A stretch of 40,776 bases of DNA from Bacillota bacterium (GCA_023416655.1 JAEZHK010000077.1:1-40776); one strand, 5' to 3'. Positions 14,833 through 23,076 are shown, counted from the first letter of the stretch. The notes: generated by a model not told the origin, from the letters alone. Numbers and translations are program-made.

Positions 14833-15570
14833 ATGAAGGCGCGCATCTTCAACATCCAGCGCTTCTCGCTGCACGACGGGGCGGGCATCCGCACCAACGT
14901 GTTCTTTCAGGGCTGCAACCTGCGCTGCGCGTGGTGCGCCAATCCGGAGTCGCAGGCCGTGGCGGACGCGGGCGCGAAGGAATGGGGCGTAGAGGAACTC
15001 GCGGACGAACTCGTCAAGGACAAGCCCTTCTTTGACAAGAGCGGCGGCGGCGTGACGCTGACCGGCGGCGAGCCGCTTTTGCAGGCGGACTTCGTCGTGG
15101 CGCTTTGTGAAAGGCTGCACGAGCTGGGCGTTCGCGTGGCGGTGGAGACGGCGGCCTGCGTACCCCCGGACGCGTTTTACCGGGCGGCTCAGGCGCTCGA
15201 CCTGATCCACATCGACCTCAAGCATTACGATGAGGCGGCCCATAAGCGGGGCACCGACGCCAAACTTGAGCGGATTCTCGATAACATCCGGATCGCGCTG
15301 GCCTCGGGCGTGCCCACCGTGCTGCGCATCCCCGTCATCCCAGGGTTCAACGACTCCGAGGAGGACGCGCGTGGTTTTGCGCAACTGCTGACGGCGCTTG
15401 GCGCTTTGGAGGTGCACCTGCTGCCCTTCCACCAGATGGGCGAGAGCAAGTATGAAAAGCTTGGCATGGCCTACGGCTTCGCGGGAAAAAAACAGCTGCA
15501 CGAGGAGGACCTTGACGCCTTCGAGGCCATCTTAACTGAGGCGGGGCTGAATGTACAGATTGGAGGATAG
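14833..15570 (+). CDS. Short glycyl radical enzyme activase (radical SAM, no ferredoxin domain)
   Basis: This is a 245-residue radical-SAM activase. The cluster motif is C28, C32, C35 in QGCNLRCAWC, and SGGGVTLTGGEP is the SAM-binding region. The sequence goes directly from CANPES to the GVEELADEL helix, so the double-cluster insert of most GRE activases (including the one at 5643) is absent, as in pyruvate formate-lyase activase. VLRIPVIPGFND is the conserved late-barrel strand. The start ATG follows GGAGGC. The stop lies 4 nt before the acyl-kinase ATG. The likely partner is GRE2, divergently encoded across the shared control region. Confidence 0.92.
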   Translation: MKARIFNIQRFSLHDGAGIRTNVFFQGCNLRCAWCANPESQAVADAGAKEWGVEELADELVKDKPFFDKSGGGVTLTGGEPLLQADFVVALCERLHELGVRVAVETAACVPPDAFYRAAQALDLIHIDLKHYDEAAHKRGTDAKLERILDNIRIALASGVPTVLRIPVIPGFNDSEEDARGFAQLLTALGALEVHLLPFHQMGESKYEKLGMAYGFAGKKQLHEEDLDAFEAILTEAGLNVQIGG

Positions 15571-15574
15571 CGCG

Positions 15575-16747
15575 ATGAAACGCATTCTGGTGCTCAATCT
15601 TGGCTCCACCAGCTTCAAATTCAAGCTCTACGAAATGGGCGAGTCCGAAACGCTGCTGGCCACCGGCGGCGTGGAGAGCATCGGCGGCGAGGGCGCGTAC
15701 ATCGTCCGCGCGGGCGAAGATACAGAGAAGGGACCCTGCGGCTGCAAGACCCACGCCGATGCGCTGGAACTGACCATGGCGGCACTCGCGCGGCTCAAGG
15801 TGGAAGTCGACATGCGTTCGTTGGATGCGGTCGGCTACAAGGCGGTGCACGGCGGATCGATCTCCGGCTCGCAGGTGGTGGACGAGGCGCTGATGCGCGA
15901 GATGGAGCGGATGATCCCCTTCGCGCCCGCGCACAACCCGGTGTACCTGAACATGATGCGGAGCGTCCAGGAGAATTACCCGGCGCTTACCCAGATCGCC
16001 TGCTTTGAGACCACCTTCCACGCCACCATCCCGCTGGAGCGGGCGGTGTACGGCGTGCCCTACGAGTGGGTGGAGGCGTACGGGCTTCGGCGGTACGGCT
16101 TCCACGGCTCCAGCCACAGCTACGTCGCCTGGAAGATGGCGCAGGTTGCGCCCTCGGCCCGGCGCATCGTCAGCGCGCACCTCGGCGGCTCCAGCTCGCT
16201 TTGCGCCATCATGGACGGCAAAAGCGTCGCCAACTCTTTCGGCGCGACGCTGCAGAGCGGCCTCTTCCACAACAACCGCGTCGGCGACATGGAGGCGTTC
16301 TGCCTGCCGTCGCTTGCGGAAAAGCTAGGCGGGCAAGACAAGGCGCTGGAGGCTCTTTCAAAGAAGAGCGGCTTTCTGGGGCTTTCTGGCGTCTCGAACG
16401 ACCTGCGCGCGGTGGAGGAGGCGGCCAGGGCCGGGAATGAAAGGGCGGAGCTGGCCATCGCGGCCTTTGCCGATCAGATCGTCGGCTACACGGGCATGTA
16501 TGCGGCCTTTTTGGGCGCTCTGGACGCGCTGGTGTTCACCGGCGGCATCGGCCTGAACGCCGCGTCGCTCCGCGCGCGCGTCGCGGACAGGCTGGGCTTC
16601 GTGAACGCGAAGCTGGACAATACGAAAAACGTCCGCGGCTTCGAGGGCAGGATCAGCGCGCCGGACAGCGGCGTAGCAATCTGGTCGCTCGAAACCAACG
16701 AGGAACTGATGGTCGCGCGCGGCTGCGTGCAGGTGCTGGGGGCGTAA
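15575..16747 (+). CDS. Acetate-kinase family acyl kinase with altered active site
   Basis: This is a 390-residue ASKHA kinase matching AckA over its length: N-terminal NLGSTSFKFKLYE, KAVHGG, APAHNP, RRYGFHGSSHSYV (catalytic-type H177), SAHLGGSSSLCAIMDG, FTGGIG and TNEELMVARG. Such enzymes interconvert acyl phosphate plus ADP with carboxylate plus ATP. Several residues that are near-universal in acetate kinases differ: the usual HR before VVHGG is Y88-K89, and the usual FDTAFH is FETTFH (E145). The arginine of the RSGDID-type motif is kept in NNRVGDMEAF. It may be a kinase for another carboxylate or a diverged regulator. The start at 15575 follows GGAGGATAG, 4 nt after the activase stop. Confidence 0.88.
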   Translation: MKRILVLNLGSTSFKFKLYEMGESETLLATGGVESIGGEGAYIVRAGEDTEKGPCGCKTHADALELTMAALARLKVEVDMRSLDAVGYKAVHGGSISGSQVVDEALMREMERMIPFAPAHNPVYLNMMRSVQENYPALTQIACFETTFHATIPLERAVYGVPYEWVEAYGLRRYGFHGSSHSYVAWKMAQVAPSARRIVSAHLGGSSSLCAIMDGKSVANSFGATLQSGLFHNNRVGDMEAFCLPSLAEKLGGQDKALEALSKKSGFLGLSGVSNDLRAVEEAARAGNERAELAIAAFADQIVGYTGMYAAFLGALDALVFTGGIGLNAASLRARVADRLGFVNAKLDNTKNVRGFEGRISAPDSGVAIWSLETNEELMVARGCVQVLGA

Positions 16748-16789
16748 CCCGCCGCGGTACGCGTTCCAGCCCTTGACTTGAAAGACTGT

Positions 16790-16831
16790 GCGCCGGGCCG
16801 CCTTGACGGGTTGCCCGGCGCGTATTACAAT
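16790..16831 (+). promoter_or_regulatory. ROK regulator promoter with overlapping inverted repeat
   Basis: TTGACG (16803-16808), a 17-nt spacer and TACAAT (16826-16831) precede the ROK gene. An 8-bp inverted repeat GCGCCGGG (16790-16797) / CCCGGCGC (16814-16821) flanks the -35 box. It is a candidate operator for autoregulation, although such GC-rich arms can arise by chance in this genome. Confidence 0.6.
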
Positions 16832-16901
16832 GGAGCCGCGCGCAAGGTGAAGGCAACGCTCCATAGCCGGGAGCGCCTGACGCGAAAGTTGGGGGAACGC
16901 C

Positions 16902-18113
16902 ATGATGAATTCCGCGTCGACGGCTTCGATGATCCGCTCGTCCAACCGGGCCAACGTGCTCCGGGAGGTGCTCTTGGGGCGGAGTTCCTCGCGCACCGAG
17001 ATCGCGAAGAACCTGAGCCTGACGAAGACGACCCTGACCAATATCATTGGCGAGTTGATCGAGAAGGGCATCCTGACCGAGCGCCCCATCGAGCCGCGCC
17101 GCGGCCTGCCAGGCCGCCAGCCGATCGGGCTTGGGCTGTCGGAGCGCGCCCCGGTCATCTTCGGCATGGACATCCAGCGGGACGCGCTGATCTGCTTTCT
17201 TTCGGACCTCGGCGGCAGCATCCTATATAAGGCGCGCTGCGTCTATCCCCCTGCATCGCAGACGATCGGAGAACTCAAAGCCCGAATCGAGGCCATGCAC
17301 GGGGAACTTGTGCGGTCGCTTTCGCGGCCCATCCTCGCCGCGGGCATTTCCGCGCCCGGCCCGATGGACGTGAAGACCGGGTTGCTCCGAAAGCCCTTTG
17401 AACTCTATACCGACGACGCGGACTTTGACATCGTCGGCTTCGTCTCCGGCCTTGTGAACGCCCCTTCGTTCATGATCAACGATGCGGCGGGCATGGCGCT
17501 GGCGGAGAAGCTGATGGGCCGGGCCAGCGGCGTCGAAAGCTTCATGGCGATGGCCATCTGCAGCGGCATCGGCGGCAGCCTGTACCTGGAGGATCGGCTG
17601 TACGAGGGCATGCCCGGTCGGCTCAATGGCATCGGCCACACCACCATCGACATCTACGGCGCCCGCTGCTCCTGTGGCAACGTCGGCTGCCTCGAGATGT
17701 TCACCGGCATGAAGAACATCTTGGAGCAGGCCGAGGGCTACCGCGCCATGTACCCGGAGCACCCGCTGTTTCTGGGCGGGGTGCACGACATCTACGACGT
17801 GATGCGCCTGTCCTCAAAGGGGGATGTGCTGGCGAGCGTTCTGATCGTCCGCTACTGCGAATACCTTTCCCGCGCGCTGTACAATTTCATGTCGGCGCTG
17901 GACCTTGAGACCGTCGTCGTCGGCTGCGTGCCGGGCGACGTGTCCGACAGCTTTGTGCGCGTTCTCGATCACGTGCTCAATACCCGCGTGGAGGGCTGCG
18001 GTCGGCCGCCCGTCCGGGTCGTGCCTTCCGCCTTCAGTGAAAACGCTTTTCTCTACGGCGCGACTGCCGTCGTGCTGAACAAGCTGTTCGTCGGCGAGCT
18101 CGCGCTGGTCTAA
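16902..18113 (+). CDS. ROK-family transcriptional repressor (NagC/XylR-like)
   Basis: This is a 403-residue regulator. An N-terminal winged helix-turn-helix (SSRTEIAKNLSLTKTTLTNII at about residues 28-48) is fused to a ROK sugar-sensing domain. That domain keeps the zinc-binding motif CSCGNVGCLE and the sugar-site region GISAPGPMD. The ATP motif (FGMDIQRD) is degenerate, as usual for ROK repressors. The ATG follows GGGGGAA. It has its own promoter and ends at a strong terminator. The divergent-looking consensus promoter with a palindrome upstream of the URO-D-like gene, just downstream, is a plausible target. Confidence 0.92.
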   Translation: MMNSASTASMIRSSNRANVLREVLLGRSSSRTEIAKNLSLTKTTLTNIIGELIEKGILTERPIEPRRGLPGRQPIGLGLSERAPVIFGMDIQRDALICFLSDLGGSILYKARCVYPPASQTIGELKARIEAMHGELVRSLSRPILAAGISAPGPMDVKTGLLRKPFELYTDDADFDIVGFVSGLVNAPSFMINDAAGMALAEKLMGRASGVESFMAMAICSGIGGSLYLEDRLYEGMPGRLNGIGHTTIDIYGARCSCGNVGCLEMFTGMKNILEQAEGYRAMYPEHPLFLGGVHDIYDVMRLSSKGDVLASVLIVRYCEYLSRALYNFMSALDLETVVVGCVPGDVSDSFVRVLDHVLNTRVEGCGRPPVRVVPSAFSENAFLYGATAVVLNKLFVGELALV

Positions 18114-18122
18114 TGGTTCCTT

Positions 18123-18148
18123 CGCGCCCTCGGGGGCGCGCTTTTTTT
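18123..18148 (+). terminator. Rho-independent terminator after the ROK gene
   Basis: Stem CGCGCCC (18123-18129) / GGGCGCG (18134-18140) is followed by a run of seven T (18142-18148). It lies 10 nt after the stop codon. Confidence 0.93.
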
Positions 18149-18162
18149 CTCACATTGATAAA

Positions 18163-18195
18163 ATCAGTTGACAAACACTGATGCATGCATATAAT
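18163..18195 (+). promoter_or_regulatory. Strong promoter with operator-like palindrome upstream of the URO-D-like gene
   Basis: TTGACA (18168-18173) and TATAAT (18190-18195) are both perfect, with a 16-nt spacer. The inverted repeat ATCAGT (18163-18168) / ACTGAT (18177-18182) overlaps the -35 box, and ATGCATGCAT (18181-18190) is a perfect palindrome in the spacer. A repressor bound here would block transcription; the neighbouring ROK protein is the obvious candidate. Confidence 0.8.
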
Positions 18196-18386
18196 TGTTT
18201 ACATAAGGCTTCGACACAAGGGAAGTATCGCACAAATATCAACCCATCAAAACCGAGGAATCGCCCTTGATTTTACGAAATCGCTTCGTTTGCGCTTGTA
18301 AATCCGTCTGAACACGCATCTTCGACGCAATTTTCCGTTGATTTGGTCACTTGAGTTTACCAAATATCCCCCCTGGAGGAACGCCC
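18196..18386 (+). other. AT-rich leader of about 180 nt
   Basis: This stretch between the promoter and the URO-D-like start is clearly lower in GC than the genes around it. One long-range hairpin is visible, GATTTTAC near 18270 pairing with GTAAATC near 18300. I see no recognisable riboswitch core, no T-box and no terminator. The ribosome-binding site GGAGG lies at its end. Its length is unexplained. Confidence 0.45.
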
Positions 18387-19610
18387 ATGACTTCACGCGA
18401 ACGGATCATCGAGACGCTGAACCATCGCGAGCCGGACGTGCTGGCGATCGACTTTGGCGGCATGCGCTCCACCGGCATCCACGCCATCGGCTATAGCCGT
18501 CTGGTCGAGCATTTAAAACTGAACCTGCCGCCCGCGAGGCTCTACGACGTGTTCCAGCAGCTCGCCGAGCCGCAGCCGGAGATTGCGGACATTTTGGGCG
18601 GGGACGTGGCGCAGGCACATCAGCGCTGCCCGGCGTTCGGCGTCCCCATCGACGGGGGCTGGAAGGAGATCGAGCTTGCGGAGGGTGTGCGCGTGCTCGC
18701 GCCGATAGGGTACGCCCCGGTCCTCGAGGCGGATGGCAGCGCCACCATCTACGTGAACGGCGTGAAGACCGCCCGGAAGCCTTCGGCCAGCCTGTACTTC
18801 GATCAGGTCGTCCACCCGTACCAGGGATGTGAGTCGGAGGCGGATATCGACAGGGTGCCCATCGCGCCATGGACGGAAGCGGACATCGCCTTCATCGAAG
18901 CCGGGTGCCGGAAACTGTTCGTTGAAACCGACAAGGCCATCCTCGTGCCCTTCGGCGGCAACATCTTCGAGGCGGGCCAGCTGGATTTCGGCTACGAGGA
19001 GTTCTTCGTCAACCTTCTGCTCGAGCCGGACATGATGCACTACTACTTCAACCGCCTCACCGACATCTACATGGAGAACCTGAAAAACCTGCTGCCGCGC
19101 ATCGCGCCCTACTGCCAGGTGTTGCAGTTCGGCGACGACTTGGGCACGCAGGAGGCGCCGCAGATCTCGCGCGAAACCTACCGGCAGATGATCATGCCCT
19201 ACCACGCGCGCCAGTACCAATGGGTGCGGGACAACTACCCCACTGTCAAGGTCTTCCTGCACAGTTGCGGCGCGATCGGCCCCCTGATCCCGGACCTCAT
19301 CGACGCGGGCGTCGAGGTGCTCAACCCCGTCCAGATCTCAGCCAGGGGCATGGACCCGTTGGCGCTCAAGCGGGAGTACGGCCGGAGCCTTTCGTTCTGG
19401 GGCGGCGGCGCGAACACCTCCCGGACGGTGACGTATGGGACGCCCGCGGAGATCCGGCGGGAGAGCGAGGCGCTCATCGAAATCTTCGCCCCGGGCGGGG
19501 GCTACGTGTTCAACCAGGTGCACAACTTCCAGCCCAACGTGCCGCCGGAGAACATCCTGGCGGTGTACGGCGCCGCGCAGGATTTCCGCCGCCGCCAGAA
19601 GAGCAGATAA
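18387..19610 (+). CDS. Uroporphyrinogen decarboxylase/MtaA-family protein
   Basis: This is a 407-residue TIM-barrel protein of the URO-D superfamily, which includes cobalamin-dependent methyltransferases that demethylate methoxy or methylamine compounds. KVFLHSCGAIGPLIPDLIDAG (H292, C294) is the usual metal-binding strand of the methyltransferase branch, and VLNPVQISARGMDP and GGGANTS follow as in that branch. No corrinoid protein, reactivase or haem-biosynthesis gene is nearby. It leads an operon with a sugar-type importer, so removal of a methyl group from, or other chemistry on, an imported compound is possible but unproven. The start at 18387 is chosen for the GGAGG site 7 nt upstream; an in-frame ATG at 18351 has none. 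Confidence 0.85.
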   Translation: MTSRERIIETLNHREPDVLAIDFGGMRSTGIHAIGYSRLVEHLKLNLPPARLYDVFQQLAEPQPEIADILGGDVAQAHQRCPAFGVPIDGGWKEIELAEGVRVLAPIGYAPVLEADGSATIYVNGVKTARKPSASLYFDQVVHPYQGCESEADIDRVPIAPWTEADIAFIEAGCRKLFVETDKAILVPFGGNIFEAGQLDFGYEEFFVNLLLEPDMMHYYFNRLTDIYMENLKNLLPRIAPYCQVLQFGDDLGTQEAPQISRETYRQMIMPYHARQYQWVRDNYPTVKVFLHSCGAIGPLIPDLIDAGVEVLNPVQISARGMDPLALKREYGRSLSFWGGGANTSRTVTYGTPAEIRRESEALIEIFAPGGGYVFNQVHNFQPNVPPENILAVYGAAQDFRRRQKSR

Positions 19611-19614
19611 GCCT

Positions 19615-19660
19615 GCGGGGGCTCCGCCCCCGCGCCCCCGCCCCTGGACCCCTCAAAAGG
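19615..19660. repeat. GC-rich hairpin repeat, common type
   Basis: GCGGGGGC (19615-19622) pairs with GCCCCCGC (19626-19633) around TCC. A C-rich tract and a short CCCT/AGGG stem follow. It starts 4 nt after the stop codon, with no T-tract directly after the stem. Sequences of this kind are frequent intergenic repeats in high-GC Clostridia. It does not share the architecture of the four-hairpin elements. Confidence 0.55.
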
Positions 19661-19717
19661 GAAAGCTCAATTTTTACGGGTACACGCCCGTGAAATAATC
19701 AGCGAGGAGGTTCTGCC

Positions 19718-20950
19718 ATGAAGAAAATCCTGTCCCTGATCATCGTTCTTCTGCTCATCCTGTCGTCCACTGCGTTCGCGGAGATCATTCTGGCGCACGA
19801 CAAGCTGAACCCCAACTACCAGCCCTACTTCGAAGTCTGGGCGAAGCTGTGCAAGGAGGCCACCGGCGTCACGTTCACGCCGGTCTCCTACCCGTCCACC
19901 GACATCTTCACCGCCAACATGAAGGCCGCGCTGCCCACCGACGCCGCGCCGCAAATTTTCACCTGGTGGTCCACCTGGCAGGGCGCGGAGCTGGTGCAGG
20001 CCGGCCTGGTGCGCGACCTGACGGAGGTCTGGGACGAGCTGAAGGACGAGTATGACGCGGGCCTTCGCGGCGCGTTCACCTTCGACGGCAAGGTGTACGG
20101 CTTCCCGCTGGACCTGGCGTACTGGTTCATGTGGTACAATACCGACCTCTACGAGAAGTACGGCCTCAAGGTGCCCGAGACCTGGGACGAGATGATGGCC
20201 AACTGCGACGTGCTGGTCAAAAACGGCGTCACGCCCTTCTCGCTGACCGGCTCGGACAGCTGGACTTCGTTCATCTGGTTTGAGGAACTGCTCATGCACT
20301 CGAACCCGCAGGCCTACGAGGACCTGTGCGCCGGCAAGATCAAGTGGACGGACGACGCGGTCAAGAACGTCTTCGTGATCTGGAAGGACATGTTCGACAA
20401 GGGCTACTTCACCACCGGCAACCCCGACTACTTCACCGACATCCCCAAGATGTTCACCGAAGACCGGCTGGCGATGATCATGGGCGGCAGCTGGTACCTG
20501 TCGCCGCAGCTGGACGCCGCCTATGCCGACGGCAAGGTCGGCGCGTTCCTGGTGCCCAACATGGAAGGCCAGCCGGACGGCATCATCTATGAGGTGTCTA
20601 GCGTGCAGGTCGCCAAGAACCTCAAGGAAGAAGAAGTCGCGGACGTGCTCAAGGTCGTCAAGTACATGATGTCCAAGGAGGGCAACCTGGCCTACGCCAA
20701 GGAAGCCAAGAAGATCCCGGGCAACCCGTCCGCAAGCACCGAGCACGTGCTGCCGGTCATTGCCGACCGCATCAAGGAGATCTCCGACAAGGGCTACCAG
20801 CTGCACAACCGCTTCTGGGAGAACTGCCCGACGCCCATCATGTCCACCGCCATCGAGTGCTTTGACGCCTTCATCAAGAACCCCACCCTCGAAACCGCCG
20901 ACGAATACCTGCAGATCGTGCAGGACGAAGCCGACGACTACTATTCCTGA
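19718..20950 (+). CDS. Extracellular solute-binding protein, family 1 (CUT1 type)
   Basis: This is a secreted binding protein of 410 residues for an oligosaccharide or glycoside-like substrate. The signal peptide has MKK, a long hydrophobic core and cleavage after AFA, with no lipobox cysteine. Mature-protein features of the family include FTANMKAALPTDAAPQIFTWW, DGKVYGFPLD, WYNTDLYEKYGLKVPETWDEM and MIMGGSWYLSPQL. Several aromatic residues (WWSTWQG, YWFMWYNT) could stack on sugar rings. A strong GAGGAGG precedes the ATG. It is followed by element E and then two permease genes. Confidence 0.93.
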   Translation: MKKILSLIIVLLLILSSTAFAEIILAHDKLNPNYQPYFEVWAKLCKEATGVTFTPVSYPSTDIFTANMKAALPTDAAPQIFTWWSTWQGAELVQAGLVRDLTEVWDELKDEYDAGLRGAFTFDGKVYGFPLDLAYWFMWYNTDLYEKYGLKVPETWDEMMANCDVLVKNGVTPFSLTGSDSWTSFIWFEELLMHSNPQAYEDLCAGKIKWTDDAVKNVFVIWKDMFDKGYFTTGNPDYFTDIPKMFTEDRLAMIMGGSWYLSPQLDAAYADGKVGAFLVPNMEGQPDGIIYEVSSVQVAKNLKEEEVADVLKVVKYMMSKEGNLAYAKEAKKIPGNPSASTEHVLPVIADRIKEISDKGYQLHNRFWENCPTPIMSTAIECFDAFIKNPTLETADEYLQIVQDEADDYYS

Positions 20951-20956
20951 CGGAAG

Positions 20957-21141
20957 GCGAACAGAATCCGCATAAGCGGCTTTTGTTCGCGTAGGAAAAG
21001 CTGCGCGCGCCTGAAACGCCCGCGGGCGTCCCGGGCGGCGCGCTGACCGAAGGTGTTGTTCCTTCAACCGGTGTTCGCACTGGTTGAAGGAACACGTTTC
21101 CGGCGCGCAGGTCGCCGGAAAGGGTTGAAAGCAGGACGAGG
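20957..21141 (+). repeat. Structured intergenic element, copy E (between binding protein and permease)
   Basis: H4 (20957-20990) begins 6 nt after the stop codon. The linker ends CTGC. H3 has outer arms 21005-21011/21037-21043, bulged T at 21012, a GC-rich inner stem with two A/C mismatches (21016-21020/21025-21029) and CGGGC at 21032-21036. CTGACC is at 21043-21048. H2 (21058-21093) is a 16-bp stem with loop TTCG. H1 is 21097-21121 with loop CGCAGGT. The tail ends GACGAGG (21135-21141). Compared with copy A, many H2 and H3 positions changed on both sides of the stem, which is compensatory change. Confidence 0.88.
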
Positions 21142-21249
21142 TTTGACGGAAACCGAATCCCAAGACGCTTGAGGTTGCCAGAGTACGAGGAATCCCGGCG
21201 TGACCGGAACAATGAATTCCCGCGGATCCGCTATGGATGGAGGCTCAAC

Positions 21250-22128
21250 ATGCTTCGCAGACAGGACAAAATCGCGGGCTACGCGTACATGGCGCCGGCC
21301 CTGCTGCTGGTGACGTTCCTCTTGGTGTATCCGATGCTTTCAAATGTCTACATCAGCTTTTTCAAGTGGGACGGCCTAAAGCCCATGCAGTTTAGGGGCG
21401 TGGATAACTACGTCCGGTTCTTTGGCGACATCAACTTCACCCACTCCTTTACCAACACCTGGATCTGGGTGGCGTTTACGCTTGCCGTGGTGGTGGGCAT
21501 GGCGCTGGTGCTGGCGGTGTTCGTCAAAAACGTCCCCGGCGAGAACATTTTTAAATCCATCTTCTTTTTGCCGCTGGCGATCTCGTTCGTGTCCACAGGC
21601 TCCATCTGGATCTACATGTTTGGCACCGAGTACGGCGTGGTCAACGACATTTTGAACCTCTTGGGCATGCAGGGGCGCATCGGGTGGCTGGACGGCGCGC
21701 CGCTCAACACCGTCTCCATGCTGCTGGCGTCCCTCTGGCAGGGGCTTGGCACCAGCATGGTGCTTTACCTGATGGGCCTGACCAGCCTGCCCTGCGAGCC
21801 ACTGGAGGCCGCCGCCATCGACGGCGCGAACGCCTGGCGCACCTTCCTGCACGTCACCTTCCCGATGCTCAAGCCCACCCACACCATCGTCATAGGCATG
21901 GCGATGGTCAATTCCTTCAAGACCTTCGACATCATCTACATCATGACCAAGGGTGGCCCGGCGCGCTCGTCGGAGACGCTGGCGGTCACCATGTACACGG
22001 AGACGTTTTTAAAGAGCAAGCTGGGCTACGGCGCGGCGATCGCGGTGTTTCTGTCCGCGATCATCCTGCCGATTGCTACCGTCTATATCCGCAAAATGAT
22101 CTACGACGACGCCATCGACTACAAATAA
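21250..22128 (+). CDS. CUT1 sugar ABC importer permease, MalF/UgpA-like
   Basis: This is an integral membrane permease of 292 residues with about six hydrophobic segments, from GYAYMAPALLLVTFLLVYPM at the N-terminus. The EAA loop that docks the ATPase is EAAAIDGANAWRTFLHVTFP. The start at 21250 has GGAGG 8 nt upstream. The in-frame stretch before it (from 21169) overlaps the tail flank of element E and is unlikely to be translated. It is followed 13 nt later by the partner permease. No ATPase gene is in this operon, so a shared MsmK-like ATPase encoded elsewhere is expected. Confidence 0.93.
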   Translation: MLRRQDKIAGYAYMAPALLLVTFLLVYPMLSNVYISFFKWDGLKPMQFRGVDNYVRFFGDINFTHSFTNTWIWVAFTLAVVVGMALVLAVFVKNVPGENIFKSIFFLPLAISFVSTGSIWIYMFGTEYGVVNDILNLLGMQGRIGWLDGAPLNTVSMLLASLWQGLGTSMVLYLMGLTSLPCEPLEAAAIDGANAWRTFLHVTFPMLKPTHTIVIGMAMVNSFKTFDIIYIMTKGGPARSSETLAVTMYTETFLKSKLGYGAAIAVFLSAIILPIATVYIRKMIYDDAIDYK

Positions 22129-22141
22129 GGAGGGGAAGCGC

Positions 22142-22990
22142 ATGGTCACCAGTTGTTCCACCGGAAAACGCCGCTCTTTCACGCTGCGCCTCGTCCTCCT
22201 CGGCGCGCTGGCGCTCGTCTGGATTTTTCCGATTCTGATCTCGATCTACATCTCCTTCAAGACGCCGGACGATTTCATGACCTCCCACTTCGTGCACCTG
22301 CCGATCAAAAACGGCTTCATGGAAAACCTCAATACGGCGGTCAATACCTTCTCGCTGTTCAGGCAGTACGGGAACTCGCTTCTGTACGCGGGGGGCGGGA
22401 CGCTGATGTGCATCGTGGTCAGCGCGATGGCGGCCTACGGCTGCACCGTCGTGCGGCCCAAATTCAGCTTCCTGATCTTCATCATCATCTACTCCGGCAC
22501 GGTGTTCCCGTTCCAGATGTACCTGTTGCCATTATACCGAACCTATGTGGCTACCAAGCTCTACAATACGCAACTGGGCATGATCCTTTTCTACGCCACG
22601 ATCTGCACGCCCTTTGCCACCTTCACCTACCGCAGCCACTTCATGGGTATGTCCGGCGAGATCCGCGAGTCCGCGATGATCGACGGCTGCAGCGCCTGGG
22701 GCATGTTCCCGCACATCTACCTGCCGCTTCTGAAGGTGCCCACCGCCGTGGTCATCGTGTTCCAGGCCATGTGGATCTGGAACGACCTGCTGTTCGGCAT
22801 GGTGCTCTCCCAGTCGCCGGACGTGCGGCCCGTCATGGTGTCTATCTTCCAGATCGCGGGCGAGGGCGGCGGCAACCTGGTGGTCTTGATGACGGCGGTG
22901 TTGGTGACCAGCGTCCCGACGCTGGCGCTCTTCATCGGCCTTCGCAAGTACTTCATCCAGGGCACGGCCGTTGGCATCCGGACCAAGTAG
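22142..22990 (+). CDS. CUT1 sugar ABC importer permease, MalG/UgpE-like
   Basis: This is a second membrane subunit of 282 residues. The EAA loop is ESAMIDGCSAWGMFPHIYLP. It has a typical N-terminal segment ending in FPILISIYISFKTPDDF and a C-terminus LRKYFIQGTAVGIRTK that is strongly conserved in this subfamily. AAGGAGGGG precedes the ATG. It is the last gene of the URO-D-like, binding protein and permease series, and converges with the ribose-type importer at 23322-26998. Confidence 0.93.
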   Translation: MVTSCSTGKRRSFTLRLVLLGALALVWIFPILISIYISFKTPDDFMTSHFVHLPIKNGFMENLNTAVNTFSLFRQYGNSLLYAGGGTLMCIVVSAMAAYGCTVVRPKFSFLIFIIIYSGTVFPFQMYLLPLYRTYVATKLYNTQLGMILFYATICTPFATFTYRSHFMGMSGEIRESAMIDGCSAWGMFPHIYLPLLKVPTAVVIVFQAMWIWNDLLFGMVLSQSPDVRPVMVSIFQIAGEGGGNLVVLMTAVLVTSVPTLALFIGLRKYFIQGTAVGIRTK

Positions 22991-23035
22991 GCTCTCGGAT
23001 TCCTTCCGGCATACAGCCCGCGTCCTATGACGAAT

Positions 23036-23052
23036 AAAGGCGCGCCGCGAAC
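23036..23052. repeat. 17-nt direct repeat flanking element C (left copy; right copy 23271-23287)
   Basis: AAAGGCGCGCCGCGAAC occurs identically at both ends of element C. The right copy is half of a complete terminator hairpin; the left copy has a similar but weaker partner arm. The pair could be a target duplication from insertion of the element, or two separate terminators of the convergent genes. Confidence 0.6.
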
Positions 23053-23076
23053 AGCGCACCTCAGACGGTTGACTGA

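Noticed and set aside
18196..18386. Cobalamin riboswitch upstream of the URO-D-like gene
   Set aside because: Considered because of the methyltransferase link, but no B12-box-like conserved core or typical multi-stem layout is visible.
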